The notes beneath the pieces are model-generated. The model made no database searches. It saw nothing but the letters and a program-made list of their open reading frames with translations, and had not been told where the DNA came from. This document shows positions 56,587-64,000 of a stretch of 64,000 nt of DNA, piece by piece. Made by a program: the position numbers and the translations under genes. Each line of letters opens with the position of its first letter. The first letter of the stretch is position 1. Source of the stretch: Hormoscilla sp. GUM202 (GTDB lineage: Bacteria; Cyanobacteriota; Cyanobacteriia; Cyanobacteriales; Desertifilaceae); the NCBI GenBank assembly GCA_005518205.2, contig RFFC02000007.1:83269-147268 (forward strand). Direction: 5' to 3'.

Positions 56587-58656
56587 TTAAATCTCTTCTT
56601 TTCTGTAGGGGATATAAATTTCAAACCTGGCTCCCTTCTGTCCGGTTTCCCGAATATAGCCCTTCATCTTAGTCAGGGTCTTGCGGATAATAAATAATCC
56701 CAGTCCACTGCCTTTATCGGAGGAGGTAGTTTTCAGGGGTTGAAAAATCCAGTCTTTCTTATCCTCTGGAATACCTTTACCATTATCGGTAAATTCTATA
56801 AACAGGTACTTCTGCTTCCCTGGAATCGTCATGGCTCGAATTCCCTGGGGGTTGATCGCATCTTGAGAAGTTATCTGCATCCTCAAATTATTCTGCTTGC
56901 GGTTGTGCTTCAGTGAGTTTCCCACCAATTCGTTCAGGATACTCTTAATTTTTTCCTCATCTCCATAGAATTCGGAGTTACGGTTTTTGATATCCAGAAA
57001 AATGTTAGCACGTTCAATCTCAGGTGTCACTTCCCATTTTTCAAACAGCTTTCGCACCAGGAAGTGGCTATTTCTGATCTCAATGCCCTGGTTAATTGCT
57101 TTCAGGTCATCGAGGGCCGCCTGAGTCAGTTCCAGTTGTGCTAGCAACTTCTCGAATTGAGCACGACTAGCTTTATCAGGTTGCAGCTTCCGCATTGCCC
57201 GTCTGATTTTCGACTCGATGACGGGAAGCTCGTTATTAACAAAGTCTGAGATATCGTGTGCTGTTTGGGAAATGACTGCCAGAATTCTCTGGTAGTCATT
57301 TTCAGGAATATTCTCGATCTGAGACTGTTGCTCTGCCCTGCGCTCCTTGACCTTTTCAAACAGATCCTCTATATACTGAATAATCCCATTTAGTGACTTA
57401 TCTTCACTCTCGGTCAGACGTTTGATCCTATAAGCTATCCCCTTCAGGATGCTAATCTCATTAGCTATTTTATGATACATCGCTCGGTTTATCATTTCTG
57501 TATCATTCAACCCACTCTGGGCGTCTGCTTTGACCATTTCAAAGTAATCTTCTTCACTTAAATTCAGAGTTAGCATCTCCCGTGCCTGGATGTAGCGCGA
57601 AGATTCTTCAGTTATTTCCCGCAGCATCTCAACGGCTTTCTCACTGTAAGGGTCATTGGCAAAAATGCTTCTGGCACTGTAGAGCAGTGTTTTTTCTTTG
57701 TCATCCGAGTTGGCAATTGCTTTATCGAAATATTCGTTGCCTTTATCTGGCTGTTTAATAATATAATACAGTCTTCCTAGGCTAGCTAGAATTATACTGG
57801 CATGGCGCTGAGTAAGCTTGTCTACCGCAATAGTTTCTAGTTGAGATATTGCCTCTGGATACTTACCTAATTCTTCTAAGGATATAGCGTAGTGATATGA
57901 GATGTATTCATCCCGCTTTATATCCAATTTTTTTCTAAATAATGTAACAGCTCGTTTGTGCATTTTTCTCGCGTTTTCAAACTTTCCTGCTTTGGCTAAT
58001 GCACTACCATAGCTAGTCATAATTATAGCATTTTGGGGTGCCATTTTAAGCGCTTTTTCAAAAAAAATAAAGGCTCTATCGTATCGATTTGCTGATGTGA
58101 GAGCCTTACCAAAGCTCGTCAAAGTTATTACATTGCCTGGGTTGACTTTTAGCGCGTGTTCAAATAATTCAAATGCCCGATAGTATCTACCTGCTGATGT
58201 TAATACAGTCCCATAGAATGTAAATGTTATATCGTTATTAGGTTCAAGTTTTGATAGTTTTTCTAAAATAGCACATGACTCCTCACGTTTCCCGACCCGC
58301 AATAAATACTTACTATAGCTGCTTAAAATTTTTACATTCTCTGCTTCGATTTCTAAAGCATTGTCAAAAATCATAAACGCCCTATCGTACATACCTCGCT
58401 CTGCAAGAGCAGTACCGTAATTCCTCAAAGCGTCAACATTCTCTGGTTCAATTTTCAGAGCTTGTTCAAAAATTTTCAATGCTTCTTCATATCGTTCGCT
58501 CTTTGCTAATATTTTCCCATACTGCCTCAACACTTCAACATTTCCAGACGCTATCGCCTGTGCTTGCTCTAAAATAGCTATCGCCCGATCGTAATCTTTT
58601 CTCTTCTCCAGGTCTTCCGCCTGGTTCATCAAACTTTCCAGTTGTTCTTCACTCAT
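56587..58656 (-). CDS. TPR-domain sensor histidine kinase
   Basis: 689 residues, cytoplasmic with no membrane helix. About nine TPR units fill the first 340 residues (AIASGNVEVLRQYGKILAKS, NVDALRNYGTALAERG, NVITLTSFGKALTSA, NAIIMTSYGSALAKAGK). A helical region follows, then an H-box-like ISQTAHDISDFVN with the probable phospho-His. The HATPase domain has N box LNELVGNSLKHN, G1 DNGKGIPEDK and G2 SDKGSGLGLFIIRKTL. It is the first gene of the operon with the REC-AlbA_2 regulator. The TPRs presumably sense a protein signal. Confidence 0.9.
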   Translation of the reverse strand: MSEEQLESLMNQAEDLEKRKDYDRAIAILEQAQAIASGNVEVLRQYGKILAKSERYEEALKIFEQALKIEPENVDALRNYGTALAERGMYDRAFMIFDNALEIEAENVKILSSYSKYLLRVGKREESCAILEKLSKLEPNNDITFTFYGTVLTSAGRYYRAFELFEHALKVNPGNVITLTSFGKALTSANRYDRAFIFFEKALKMAPQNAIIMTSYGSALAKAGKFENARKMHKRAVTLFRKKLDIKRDEYISYHYAISLEELGKYPEAISQLETIAVDKLTQRHASIILASLGRLYYIIKQPDKGNEYFDKAIANSDDKEKTLLYSARSIFANDPYSEKAVEMLREITEESSRYIQAREMLTLNLSEEDYFEMVKADAQSGLNDTEMINRAMYHKIANEISILKGIAYRIKRLTESEDKSLNGIIQYIEDLFEKVKERRAEQQSQIENIPENDYQRILAVISQTAHDISDFVNNELPVIESKIRRAMRKLQPDKASRAQFEKLLAQLELTQAALDDLKAINQGIEIRNSHFLVRKLFEKWEVTPEIERANIFLDIKNRNSEFYGDEEKIKSILNELVGNSLKHNRKQNNLRMQITSQDAINPQGIRAMTIPGKQKYLFIEFTDNGKGIPEDKKDWIFQPLKTTSSDKGSGLGLFIIRKTLTKMKGYIRETGQKGARFEIYIPYRKEEI

Positions 58657-59238
58657 CTTAACATACCGCTGGATATCCCCGCCATTCCCTACGCGGGTAA
58701 GAAAGCGGGGCCAACCTCACCGCTTTCCTGTTTACAATACTCCGACCCTTTCCTGGACCTGCGCTCCTCTCTACCTAGTACCATCTAATGACATTATAGC
58801 ATCATAACTTACAATCAAACATCATTTTTTGTCGCCGATCTTCCGGTCAGTTCAACCAGGTTTCGACCTCCTCACCCGATACCATCATAACTCCCCGACT
58901 CCTGTCTGTCAACATCTTGACCCAACCACAAGAGAGATCGCCTTCACCGGTCCCATTCTCTACCTTCCGATCTCCGCTAACTATAGTATCATAACTCAGG
59001 TAAACTCAAATGGAAAATATTTGGTAGCCCCTCGACACCCGATCGCCCGATCGCTCCCTACCAGGCTGTAGGTTCCCATCCCGAGCGCCCATCACCGGAC
59101 CGGCGATCGGCGCCAGTCATCTCATACATGCCTGAATTATACCTCTTCCGATTGCCATCTGGCAACGTACTTACCAAATATCTCTACTATTTTGTTCGAC
59201 CTTGTACCGGATATGGTACTAATATAAGTACAGTAAAC
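58657..59238. other. Gene-free stretch
   Basis: Short repeated words (ATCATAACT, CGATCGCCCGATCG) but no gene. A fragment of the parA sequence occurs near its end (59177-59229). Confidence 0.5.
59177..59229 (+). pseudogene. 53-bp fragment resembling parA
   Basis: AATATCTCTACT and GTACCGGATATGGTACTAAT match 60294-60346 in the parA C-terminal frame with only a few differences. It marks a duplication or replacement of a parA copy. Confidence 0.75.
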
Positions 59239-59742
59239 ATGAAACTTCAACATATTAGTCAAGCAGAATTCAATCAGATTGAAGGAGTGCGTCGGATAAT
59301 AGTCCATGACTGCCCTCATCAATTTGCCCTCCTAGATTTAGGCCAACCCTTGGGGCATTATGGAATCAGTTGGAGAAGTTCTCCCATCATTCAACCGGTT
59401 ATTATGCCATCAAAGGATGAGCTTACCCTCTGGCTAGGAGTGGACCAACATTTAGCAGCAATAGATTTGCGATCGGGTCGCATTCGTTTATCTATGGCAA
59501 TGCACGAACATATTTTTAATATTTTCACAATGGAGTTTCGGACCATTGTCCTCACAGAACTGGAACTGTTACTTTTCAATAATCATGATTGCTCGATCGA
59601 GTCGATCGAGGACTTACCGGAAATAGCAGCAGGGATGACAGTTGCAGGTTCAGATATAGTAATTGGATTAATAGATGGACGGAGCTTGACATTAAATCTC
59701 GAAACCTGTAAAATGGAAGAAGCGACCCTCGTACATAAATAG
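59239..59742 (+). CDS. Hypothetical protein
   Basis: 167 residues from the ATG at 59239 (MKLQHISQAEFNQIEGV). The frame is open from 59128, but that part covers the parA fragment. Beta-strand-rich (LTLWLGVDQHLAAIDL, LLLFNNHDCSIESIE, DIVIGLIDGRSLTLNL), with no signal peptide. Family not recognised. Confidence 0.6.
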   Translation: MKLQHISQAEFNQIEGVRRIIVHDCPHQFALLDLGQPLGHYGISWRSSPIIQPVIMPSKDELTLWLGVDQHLAAIDLRSGRIRLSMAMHEHIFNIFTMEFRTIVLTELELLLFNNHDCSIESIEDLPEIAAGMTVAGSDIVIGLIDGRSLTLNLETCKMEEATLVHK

Positions 59743-59979
59743 TATAGCCGTTTTCACCCAGGCGCTTGTACATCCGGAACTTGGTCGGAGCCAGTGATGG
59801 CTGAATGCCAACCGCTATACTGTACCTCATCAGCGCAGAATGACGCTATAATGTTTGCGATCCACTCAAGTCCGCCCATCGTCCGATCGCCGAAGTCAGC
59901 GGGCCCGATCGTCCCATACATGTTACTATAGATAAGATGAAAAACTCACGAATTGGTGTTTTCAACGAGGATCGCGTTT

Positions 59980-60638
59980 ATGAAAGTTTTGTGCGTGCAT
60001 CACAAAGGTGGTGTCGGTAAGACAACAACGGCAATTCAGATCACGGGGGTTTTTCTCAGCAAGAGAAACCGAGTTCTCTTAATTGATGGTGACTCCCAGG
60101 CTGATAGCTTCAAGTTTTTCAGCGAAGGAGCAGTGCCGAAACCCGGTGGTGAGCGTCTGGCAACGCAAGAAGGTATGCTTACAGTCGTGAGTGCGATGCT
60201 CGCAATCCAACCCGTTGGGCTGAAACATTAGGAAAACTGGCCAATGAGCAAAAATTTGATTGTGTAGTAATTGATATTGCCACAGACTTGCCCAATATCT
60301 CTACTGTTTTGTTCGAGGTTGTACCGGATATGGTACTAATAGGAGTCAAGCGAGATGATGTTGGCTCCTTTGTGCATCTGAACGATATGCTCTTAGCTCT
60401 AGACCTTGCTCGCTCTGTTATTGGTGCTCTACCTGTGAAGGTAGTACCGATCGGAGTCCAACAGTCTAAATTTCAAGAATTCGTTGACAGCAGCTTCAGT
60501 AACTACCAGGTACTTGAACCAGTTGATTGGTTACCGATGGAAGCGGGCAAGGCAGTTTTCATCAATTATGACTATTTGTGGAACCAACCTGGTTGCGAGC
60601 ACCTTTGGAACTATTACAAACAAGTAGTAATGGAGTAA
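59980..60638 (+). pseudogene. parA: ParA/Soj-type partition ATPase with a frameshift
   Basis: The N-terminal frame starts MKVLCVHHKGGVGKTTTAIQ (deviant Walker A) and has LLIDGDSQADS. It stops at 60229-60231 after a one-base shift. The next frame continues NPTRWAETLGKLANEQKFD, VVIDIATDLPN (Walker B) and through 60638. Single-base damage or a sequencing error. Start ATG 59980 rather than the open frame at 59953. Confidence 0.82.
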
Positions 60639-60642
60639 CCTA

Positions 60643-61143
60643 ATGACAGAAATAAAAGATAACCAATCAACTTTACCACCACTAAAAAATCGAGATCCAT
60701 CCTTAACTGGGCGGAGCAAAGAGGAGTTGCTGCTCAGACAGTACTCGTACATTAGGGAAACTGTAAAGTCATCTGCTCGCGAGTCTCTGCGTCAGGGAAA
60801 AATGATTCCGACATCAGTACGTATTGGTCGAGAAGGAAAAGTAAAGCTACGGGAACTGCAAGAACTATTGGGTGCAGATATGAAGGTATTGCTGAACATG
60901 GCATTTGCTTATGCTTACAATCAGGCAAATCGTAATCAAGTATCAATTAAAGAACTAAAATCAAGGGTTGAAGCTAGAGTACAGGATGAAGAAAATGAGT
61001 TGTTTGAAATTGATGAAAATACTCTCAACATGTTATTTGACTCTCGAAGTGAAGATGCCAAATTTATTTATCTGAATGCCGGAATCGATCTGCTATATTT
61101 TCGTCTAGTTAGGATGGAGACCCTATCGGATATCTGGCAATAA
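60643..61143 (+). CDS. Probable ParA partner, DNA-binding
   Basis: 166 residues starting 4 bp after parA, so in its operon. A basic N-terminus (NRDPSLTGRSKEELLLRQYS) is followed by a short TSVRIGREGKVKLRELQELL segment that could be ribbon-helix-helix or helix-turn-helix, and an acidic C-terminal half. Not recognised as a named ParB. The role is inferred from position. Confidence 0.55.
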   Translation: MTEIKDNQSTLPPLKNRDPSLTGRSKEELLLRQYSYIRETVKSSARESLRQGKMIPTSVRIGREGKVKLRELQELLGADMKVLLNMAFAYAYNQANRNQVSIKELKSRVEARVQDEENELFEIDENTLNMLFDSRSEDAKFIYLNAGIDLLYFRLVRMETLSDIWQ

Positions 61144-61159
61144 TTGAACTATGGAGTAG

Positions 61160-61609
61160 TATATCGCCTACAACCTGGCGTTAGGAATTGTAAATGTCAG
61201 CCCCAAGCGGAAGCAGGAACTTGGTCGTGCTTTCGCAGAAGTCTTGGGTTTTCACCCTGGTCCTCTCGGTCCAGATGGTGGCATAGATGGCGTGCTGTTT
61301 CGAGAGGATGGGCGCTTAATACATTTTCAGAGCAAGCTCAGTCAATCGAAACTCGATGTCGATCGGGCAAAGCAGTTGTATGCTGACATAATGTACCATC
61401 GTGCCGCAATTAGCATAATGCTAGCAGGCATAGGATACAAAGAAACATTTAGCAAACGGTTGTTTGGTCATCCCCATCTAGAACAAGTAAAGATTCATCT
61501 CTTAACGCTAGTAGATGTATTGGCAAAGACAGATGCGTACCATTTAGCCATGCAGGATCTGCCGCAGATCGGGCGGCTTGAGGAGATTGACTGGAAACAG
61601 TTTAGATGA
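61160..61609 (+). pseudogene. Mrr-like restriction endonuclease-fold protein, start lost
   Basis: The frame reads NVSPKRKQELGRAFAEVLG, then GPLGPDGGIDGVLF and LIHFQSKLSQSK, the D and QxK of a PD-(D/E)xK nuclease. It ends IDWKQFR at 61609. No ATG or credible start is found: the frame opens after a TAG near 61156 and the first alternative start codon is TTG at 61244, past the first motif helix. Probably the third gene of the parA locus, truncated at its start. Confidence 0.6.
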
Positions 61610-61652
61610 TATATTGTGTAGCGCTGTCGCGCACTGCGTCAAAGTGCTACTA

Positions 61653-61740
61653 GGGGGCATCTCAGTTTTGTAATCTAGCCCCTGCGCAGCGGAGGGGGCC
61701 CGGAGCGTGGGCAAGGTTTAGCTTGTCTTCAGTCAAGCTT
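61653..61740. repeat. Partial relative of the 101-bp MITE
   Basis: Begins GGGGGCATCTCAGTTTTG then AATCTAGCCC and a GCGCAG hairpin, matching the first 35-45 bp of the 48253-48353 MITE read from its right end. The other end is not recognisable. Confidence 0.6.
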
Positions 61741-61835
61741 GGTTTCGGGCGATCGGGCTAATATATAATTGTAAAATTATTGCATATCGAGGGCTTTAGC
61801 GATCGCGACTATATTCGCACTTATTACAGCATTAA

Positions 61836-62513
61836 TTATGTCTGACTGACTCGCTTCAATATTTGTCCAACTTTTCCATATCGTTCGCCGATCAATCCCT
61901 CTAACTCATGTTCGATATCTTCTAGCCAGCCGAGTTTGCTTGACCATTTTACATTAGGTAACTGCTTAGCTGCGTGAACAGGAACGCCACGATCGTCAAC
62001 GTATAAGGCTATTTTTTCATAACCTATTTCTAGAACTTCGCTCTCACAACTCGTATAACCTAATGTCTGATAGGCTTGTATGTAAGCAGATAGGGTTTCG
62101 GACCTCGGTACGCCTTCAACCCAATAAAACTCATCCGATGGAGTTGGCTGCCACCAACGTTCCCGATCTCCAGCCACCCCTAACAAAAAAGGAATTACTG
62201 CTTCCCCCATACTAATTATTTCTCGGTACGCAGGATGTTTTGCCATCTCGACCGTAGATGACATCCCTGCTACTGCTTGACTCCATTGGGAAGCAAGAGA
62301 GGCGAACGAGAAAGCGATCGCGTCTGGACTATCTTCGCCATTCTCGTTGAGATTATTACTGACAGATTGCTTTTGATTCTTAATATCTTCCCTTGACGAT
62401 AAGATTTCATCAGGAGATATTTCTTTAATCTCTGTCAAGGTCTGCCATACTGCCTTGTACCCATATTTTTCTACAAGTTTGGCTAGTTTTCCATTTAATG
62501 TTTCCTGTTTCAT
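61836..62513 (-). CDS. DUF7689-like protein
   Basis: 225 residues. Helical N-terminus with a KHPAYREIISMGEAVIPFLL helix typical of short HEAT-like segments. A C-terminal part runs TLGYTSCESEVLEIGYEKIA, DRGVPVHAAKQLPNVKWSSK and LGWLEDIEHELEGL. The latter is like DUF7689, a family of unknown function. Start ATG 62513. Confidence 0.6.
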   Translation of the reverse strand: MKQETLNGKLAKLVEKYGYKAVWQTLTEIKEISPDEILSSREDIKNQKQSVSNNLNENGEDSPDAIAFSFASLASQWSQAVAGMSSTVEMAKHPAYREIISMGEAVIPFLLGVAGDRERWWQPTPSDEFYWVEGVPRSETLSAYIQAYQTLGYTSCESEVLEIGYEKIALYVDDRGVPVHAAKQLPNVKWSSKLGWLEDIEHELEGLIGERYGKVGQILKRVSQT

Positions 62514-62670
62514 CGTTTATTCCCGAGCTAATTTTTCTCGCGATCGCGATCAGCTCTCCGATGCTGTGGCTGAGATCGGAGATAACCAAATAATTGCATA
62601 CAATGTCTGACAATTGCGATCAGTGCCTAACTCAAACTGCCTCAACACCGGCACAGCAAGAATCTCAGCC

Positions 62671-62744
62671 ACAGTCTGCCACACCGGCTACCAACATCGC
62701 GAGCGCTACAGTCTGCCATACCGGCTACCAACATCGCGAGCGCT
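62671..62744. repeat. 37-bp tandem repeat, two copies
   Basis: Units start ACAGTCTGCCACACCGGC and ACAGTCTGCCATACCGGC (offset 37) and contain TACCAACATCGCGAGCGC. Confidence 0.92.
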
Positions 62745-62764
62745 ACCCGACAGCTACTGAAGAC

Positions 62765-63210
62765 GTGCGATTCGTTCAGGTATAAGCTGAAAAACCAGTG
62801 AAAGCCTGGCTGGTCCCATTAGCCAGTAACTTTGGTACCATGGGGGTCCAAATCCCCCCCTCCAAGTACGGGAGAGACACCGGTCCTTAATGCTGCGGAG
62901 TGACATCACTGCGGTGTGAAGCAAGGACTCAAATGTAGGAGAACTGGCAGCTATCGCCGGTAAATCCGCTAAGGAAAGATGCTCATGGCTAGAAAAGCGA
63001 ACCTATTTAAGCCTCGTTAAGATGAACCAGCGCAATAAGGCTGTATCGCTGGCCCAAAAGGGAAATGGTAGTTAGTGTTAGTCTTGTCTTCTGGCTAACA
63101 ACGTGCTCAAAGAACTCCCGGGGTATTGTAGGGGCCTAAAAGCATCAATAATGGTATCAAGGAACGAAATAACCTCCTGTGTGCTGTCTCCGGGTGGGTA
63201 GGAAGGGAGG
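62765..63210 (+). other. Possible group II intron 5' fragment
   Basis: A structured, gene-free stretch. GTGCGA at 62765 would fit the GUGYG intron start. Downstream segments (GCTAAGGAAAG, AGCGAACCTATTTAAG, AAAAGGGAAATGGTAG, GGGGCCTAAAAGCATCAATA) resemble domain I and the region before the intron-encoded reverse transcriptase in cyanobacterial introns, from memory. No reverse transcriptase or domain V is present; the ISKra4 remnant starts at 63211 and would have cut the intron. Confidence 0.35.
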
Positions 63211-63244
63211 GGGAGCATCCCAGTTTTGCAGTAGGTAAAAAGAC

Positions 63245-63821
63245 TTAAGCAGTATTGAGGTCAAGGTTGAGATAAGCACAACGTTGCTTCAACACCTGGT
63301 TGACATTCTCAGATTTCCATTGAGCCCCAGAAATCTTGAGCCTCCGACCAATACGCTTAATCGTTGAGGAGACAGCTCCCGACCCAATATCAATTTTGAG
63401 CTGTTGATAAGCTGCGTAATTGGGTAGACGAGAGCGATGCTGGTCGAGATCAGCTAGGAAGTTGTTAACCTGTGGAGCTGACCAACCATCAAAGGACGCT
63501 TTTGCTTCATCTATGAGACCATGCCACAGAACGGTCTCAACTCGTTTGAGCCGTTGGTGAGAGCCACCCACTTTATATAAATTTTCCATTAGATGATAAG
63601 TACATGGACGAAATTAATTTCACACACTCTCTCGCGCTAGTCTCCATATCCGGAGCATGTCGCCCATGGCTATGTGCAATTATTTTTGTCTAACTACTTA
63701 TGGTCGCGCACTGCGACACACCTTCAAAATCTTGCAATCGCTCGGAGGGTGTATTCTTGTACAAAATGCGTGCGATGGTTTTCAGAGCCTGGTTGAGTTC
63801 GCGGAGTTCTTTTTGTGTCAT
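63245..63821 (-). pseudogene. ISKra4-type transposase, centre deleted
   Basis: N-terminus MTQKELRELNQALKTIARIL from 63821 runs to about 63692. The C-terminus MENLYKVGGSHQRLKRVETV to IDIGSGAVSSTIKRIG, LKISGAQWKSENVNQVL and QRCAYLNLDLN lies at 63245-63589. Between them is an IS630-type MITE, and about 250 residues are missing. Glutamate of the usual GSGEVES block is replaced (GSGAVSS). Confidence 0.8.
63602..63698. mobile_element. IS630-type MITE, about 97 bp
   Basis: Left end GTACATGGACGAAATTAATT and right end complement GTAGTTAGACAAAAATAATT resemble the ends of the complete IS630 at 27973-29143 (GTTGGACAAAATTAATT). A TA lies at each edge. It sits within the ISKra4 remnant. Confidence 0.65.
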
Positions 63822-64000
63822 CGGAATGCTTCTGGCGGGTGAGTTTCATCCCTATTTTAGCCCATTGTCTACCCTTTTGCTAATGATCTCACTACTTGGC
63901 TCCTCTCCTAAGTATATTTACTCATTGCATTAGTGGGATGCTCCCAACTTGGCCTCTCTGGGTTCACAATCGGGGACACATTGGCGATCTTTGGCCATAT

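Larger units (their letters stand above)
63211..63945 (-). mobile_element. ISKra4-type element remnant
   Basis: Ends GGGAGCATCCCAGTTTTGCA at 63211 and the complement of GGGAGCATCCCACTAATGCA at 63945. No target duplication visible. The interior keeps both ends of a transposase but lost the middle. The last 110 bp recur inverted at 25415-25524. Confidence 0.82.

Overview
The window reads as chromosomal DNA of a cyanobacterium. The octamer GCGATCGC (HIP1) and its core recur throughout. The gene set is cyanobacterial: a UbiD homologue of the plastoquinone pathway, COP23 and DUF4336 proteins, a GUN4-type domain, a DnaK with an acidic/Arg-rich tail, and Uma2 nucleases. The density of insertion sequences, MITEs and short tandem repeats suggests a filamentous, repeat-rich lineage, but no marker fixes the genus.

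Layout. 1-5.0 kb is housekeeping: nadC, argS, a lipid kinase and recF. 5.0-10.8 kb holds a damaged tnpB and a GAF-PAS-adenylate cyclase gene split by a 2.46-kb ISKra4-type element with a 9-bp target duplication; the element's transposase itself carries a 188-bp MITE with its own 8-bp duplication. 11-20 kb has dnaK-dnaJ, a UbiD-like decarboxylase, a NYN/LOTUS protein with a duplicated zinc ribbon, a PBP4-type peptidase and a vapBC pair whose toxin is overwritten by repeats. 20.5-29.1 kb has a hydroxyacid dehydrogenase, a frameshifted membrane acyltransferase, a repeat-rich gap with an RTX-protein remnant, an aspartyl-protease-like gene, a broken Uma2 gene, two IS630 elements and obgE. 29-38 kb has a class A beta-lactamase-like protein, an RNA methyltransferase, an isoaspartyl peptidase, a decayed membrane gene, an alpha/beta hydrolase, an M48 protease overlapping tRNA-Leu(CAA), and a DUF3800 protein. 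38.3-41.4 kb is a TPR-sulfotransferase gene broken by one IS and one MITE, each with a target duplication. 42-50 kb has a subtilase, a secreted helical protein, the BolA/monothiol-glutaredoxin pair, mtnC, a trypsin-GUN4 protein truncated by a MITE, and COP23. 50.8-58.7 kb has a membrane dynamin/Era-like GTPase, DUF433 flanked by inverted repeats, Uma2, DUF4336, and a TPR histidine kinase paired with a REC-AlbA_2 (Schlafen-type) protein. 59-64 kb has a decayed ParA/partner/nuclease locus, a DUF7689-like gene, a possible group II intron fragment and an ISKra4 remnant invaded by an IS630-type MITE.

The most promising system is the two-gene operon at 55520-58656. A TPR sensor kinase and a response regulator fused to a Schlafen-type AlbA_2 domain resemble the Detocs phosphorelay defence architecture with a different effector domain. 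The second theme is genome decay by small palindromic elements. At least four reading frames contain or are bridged by hairpin repeats, and several insertions can be reversed on paper to restore the ancestral protein exactly.
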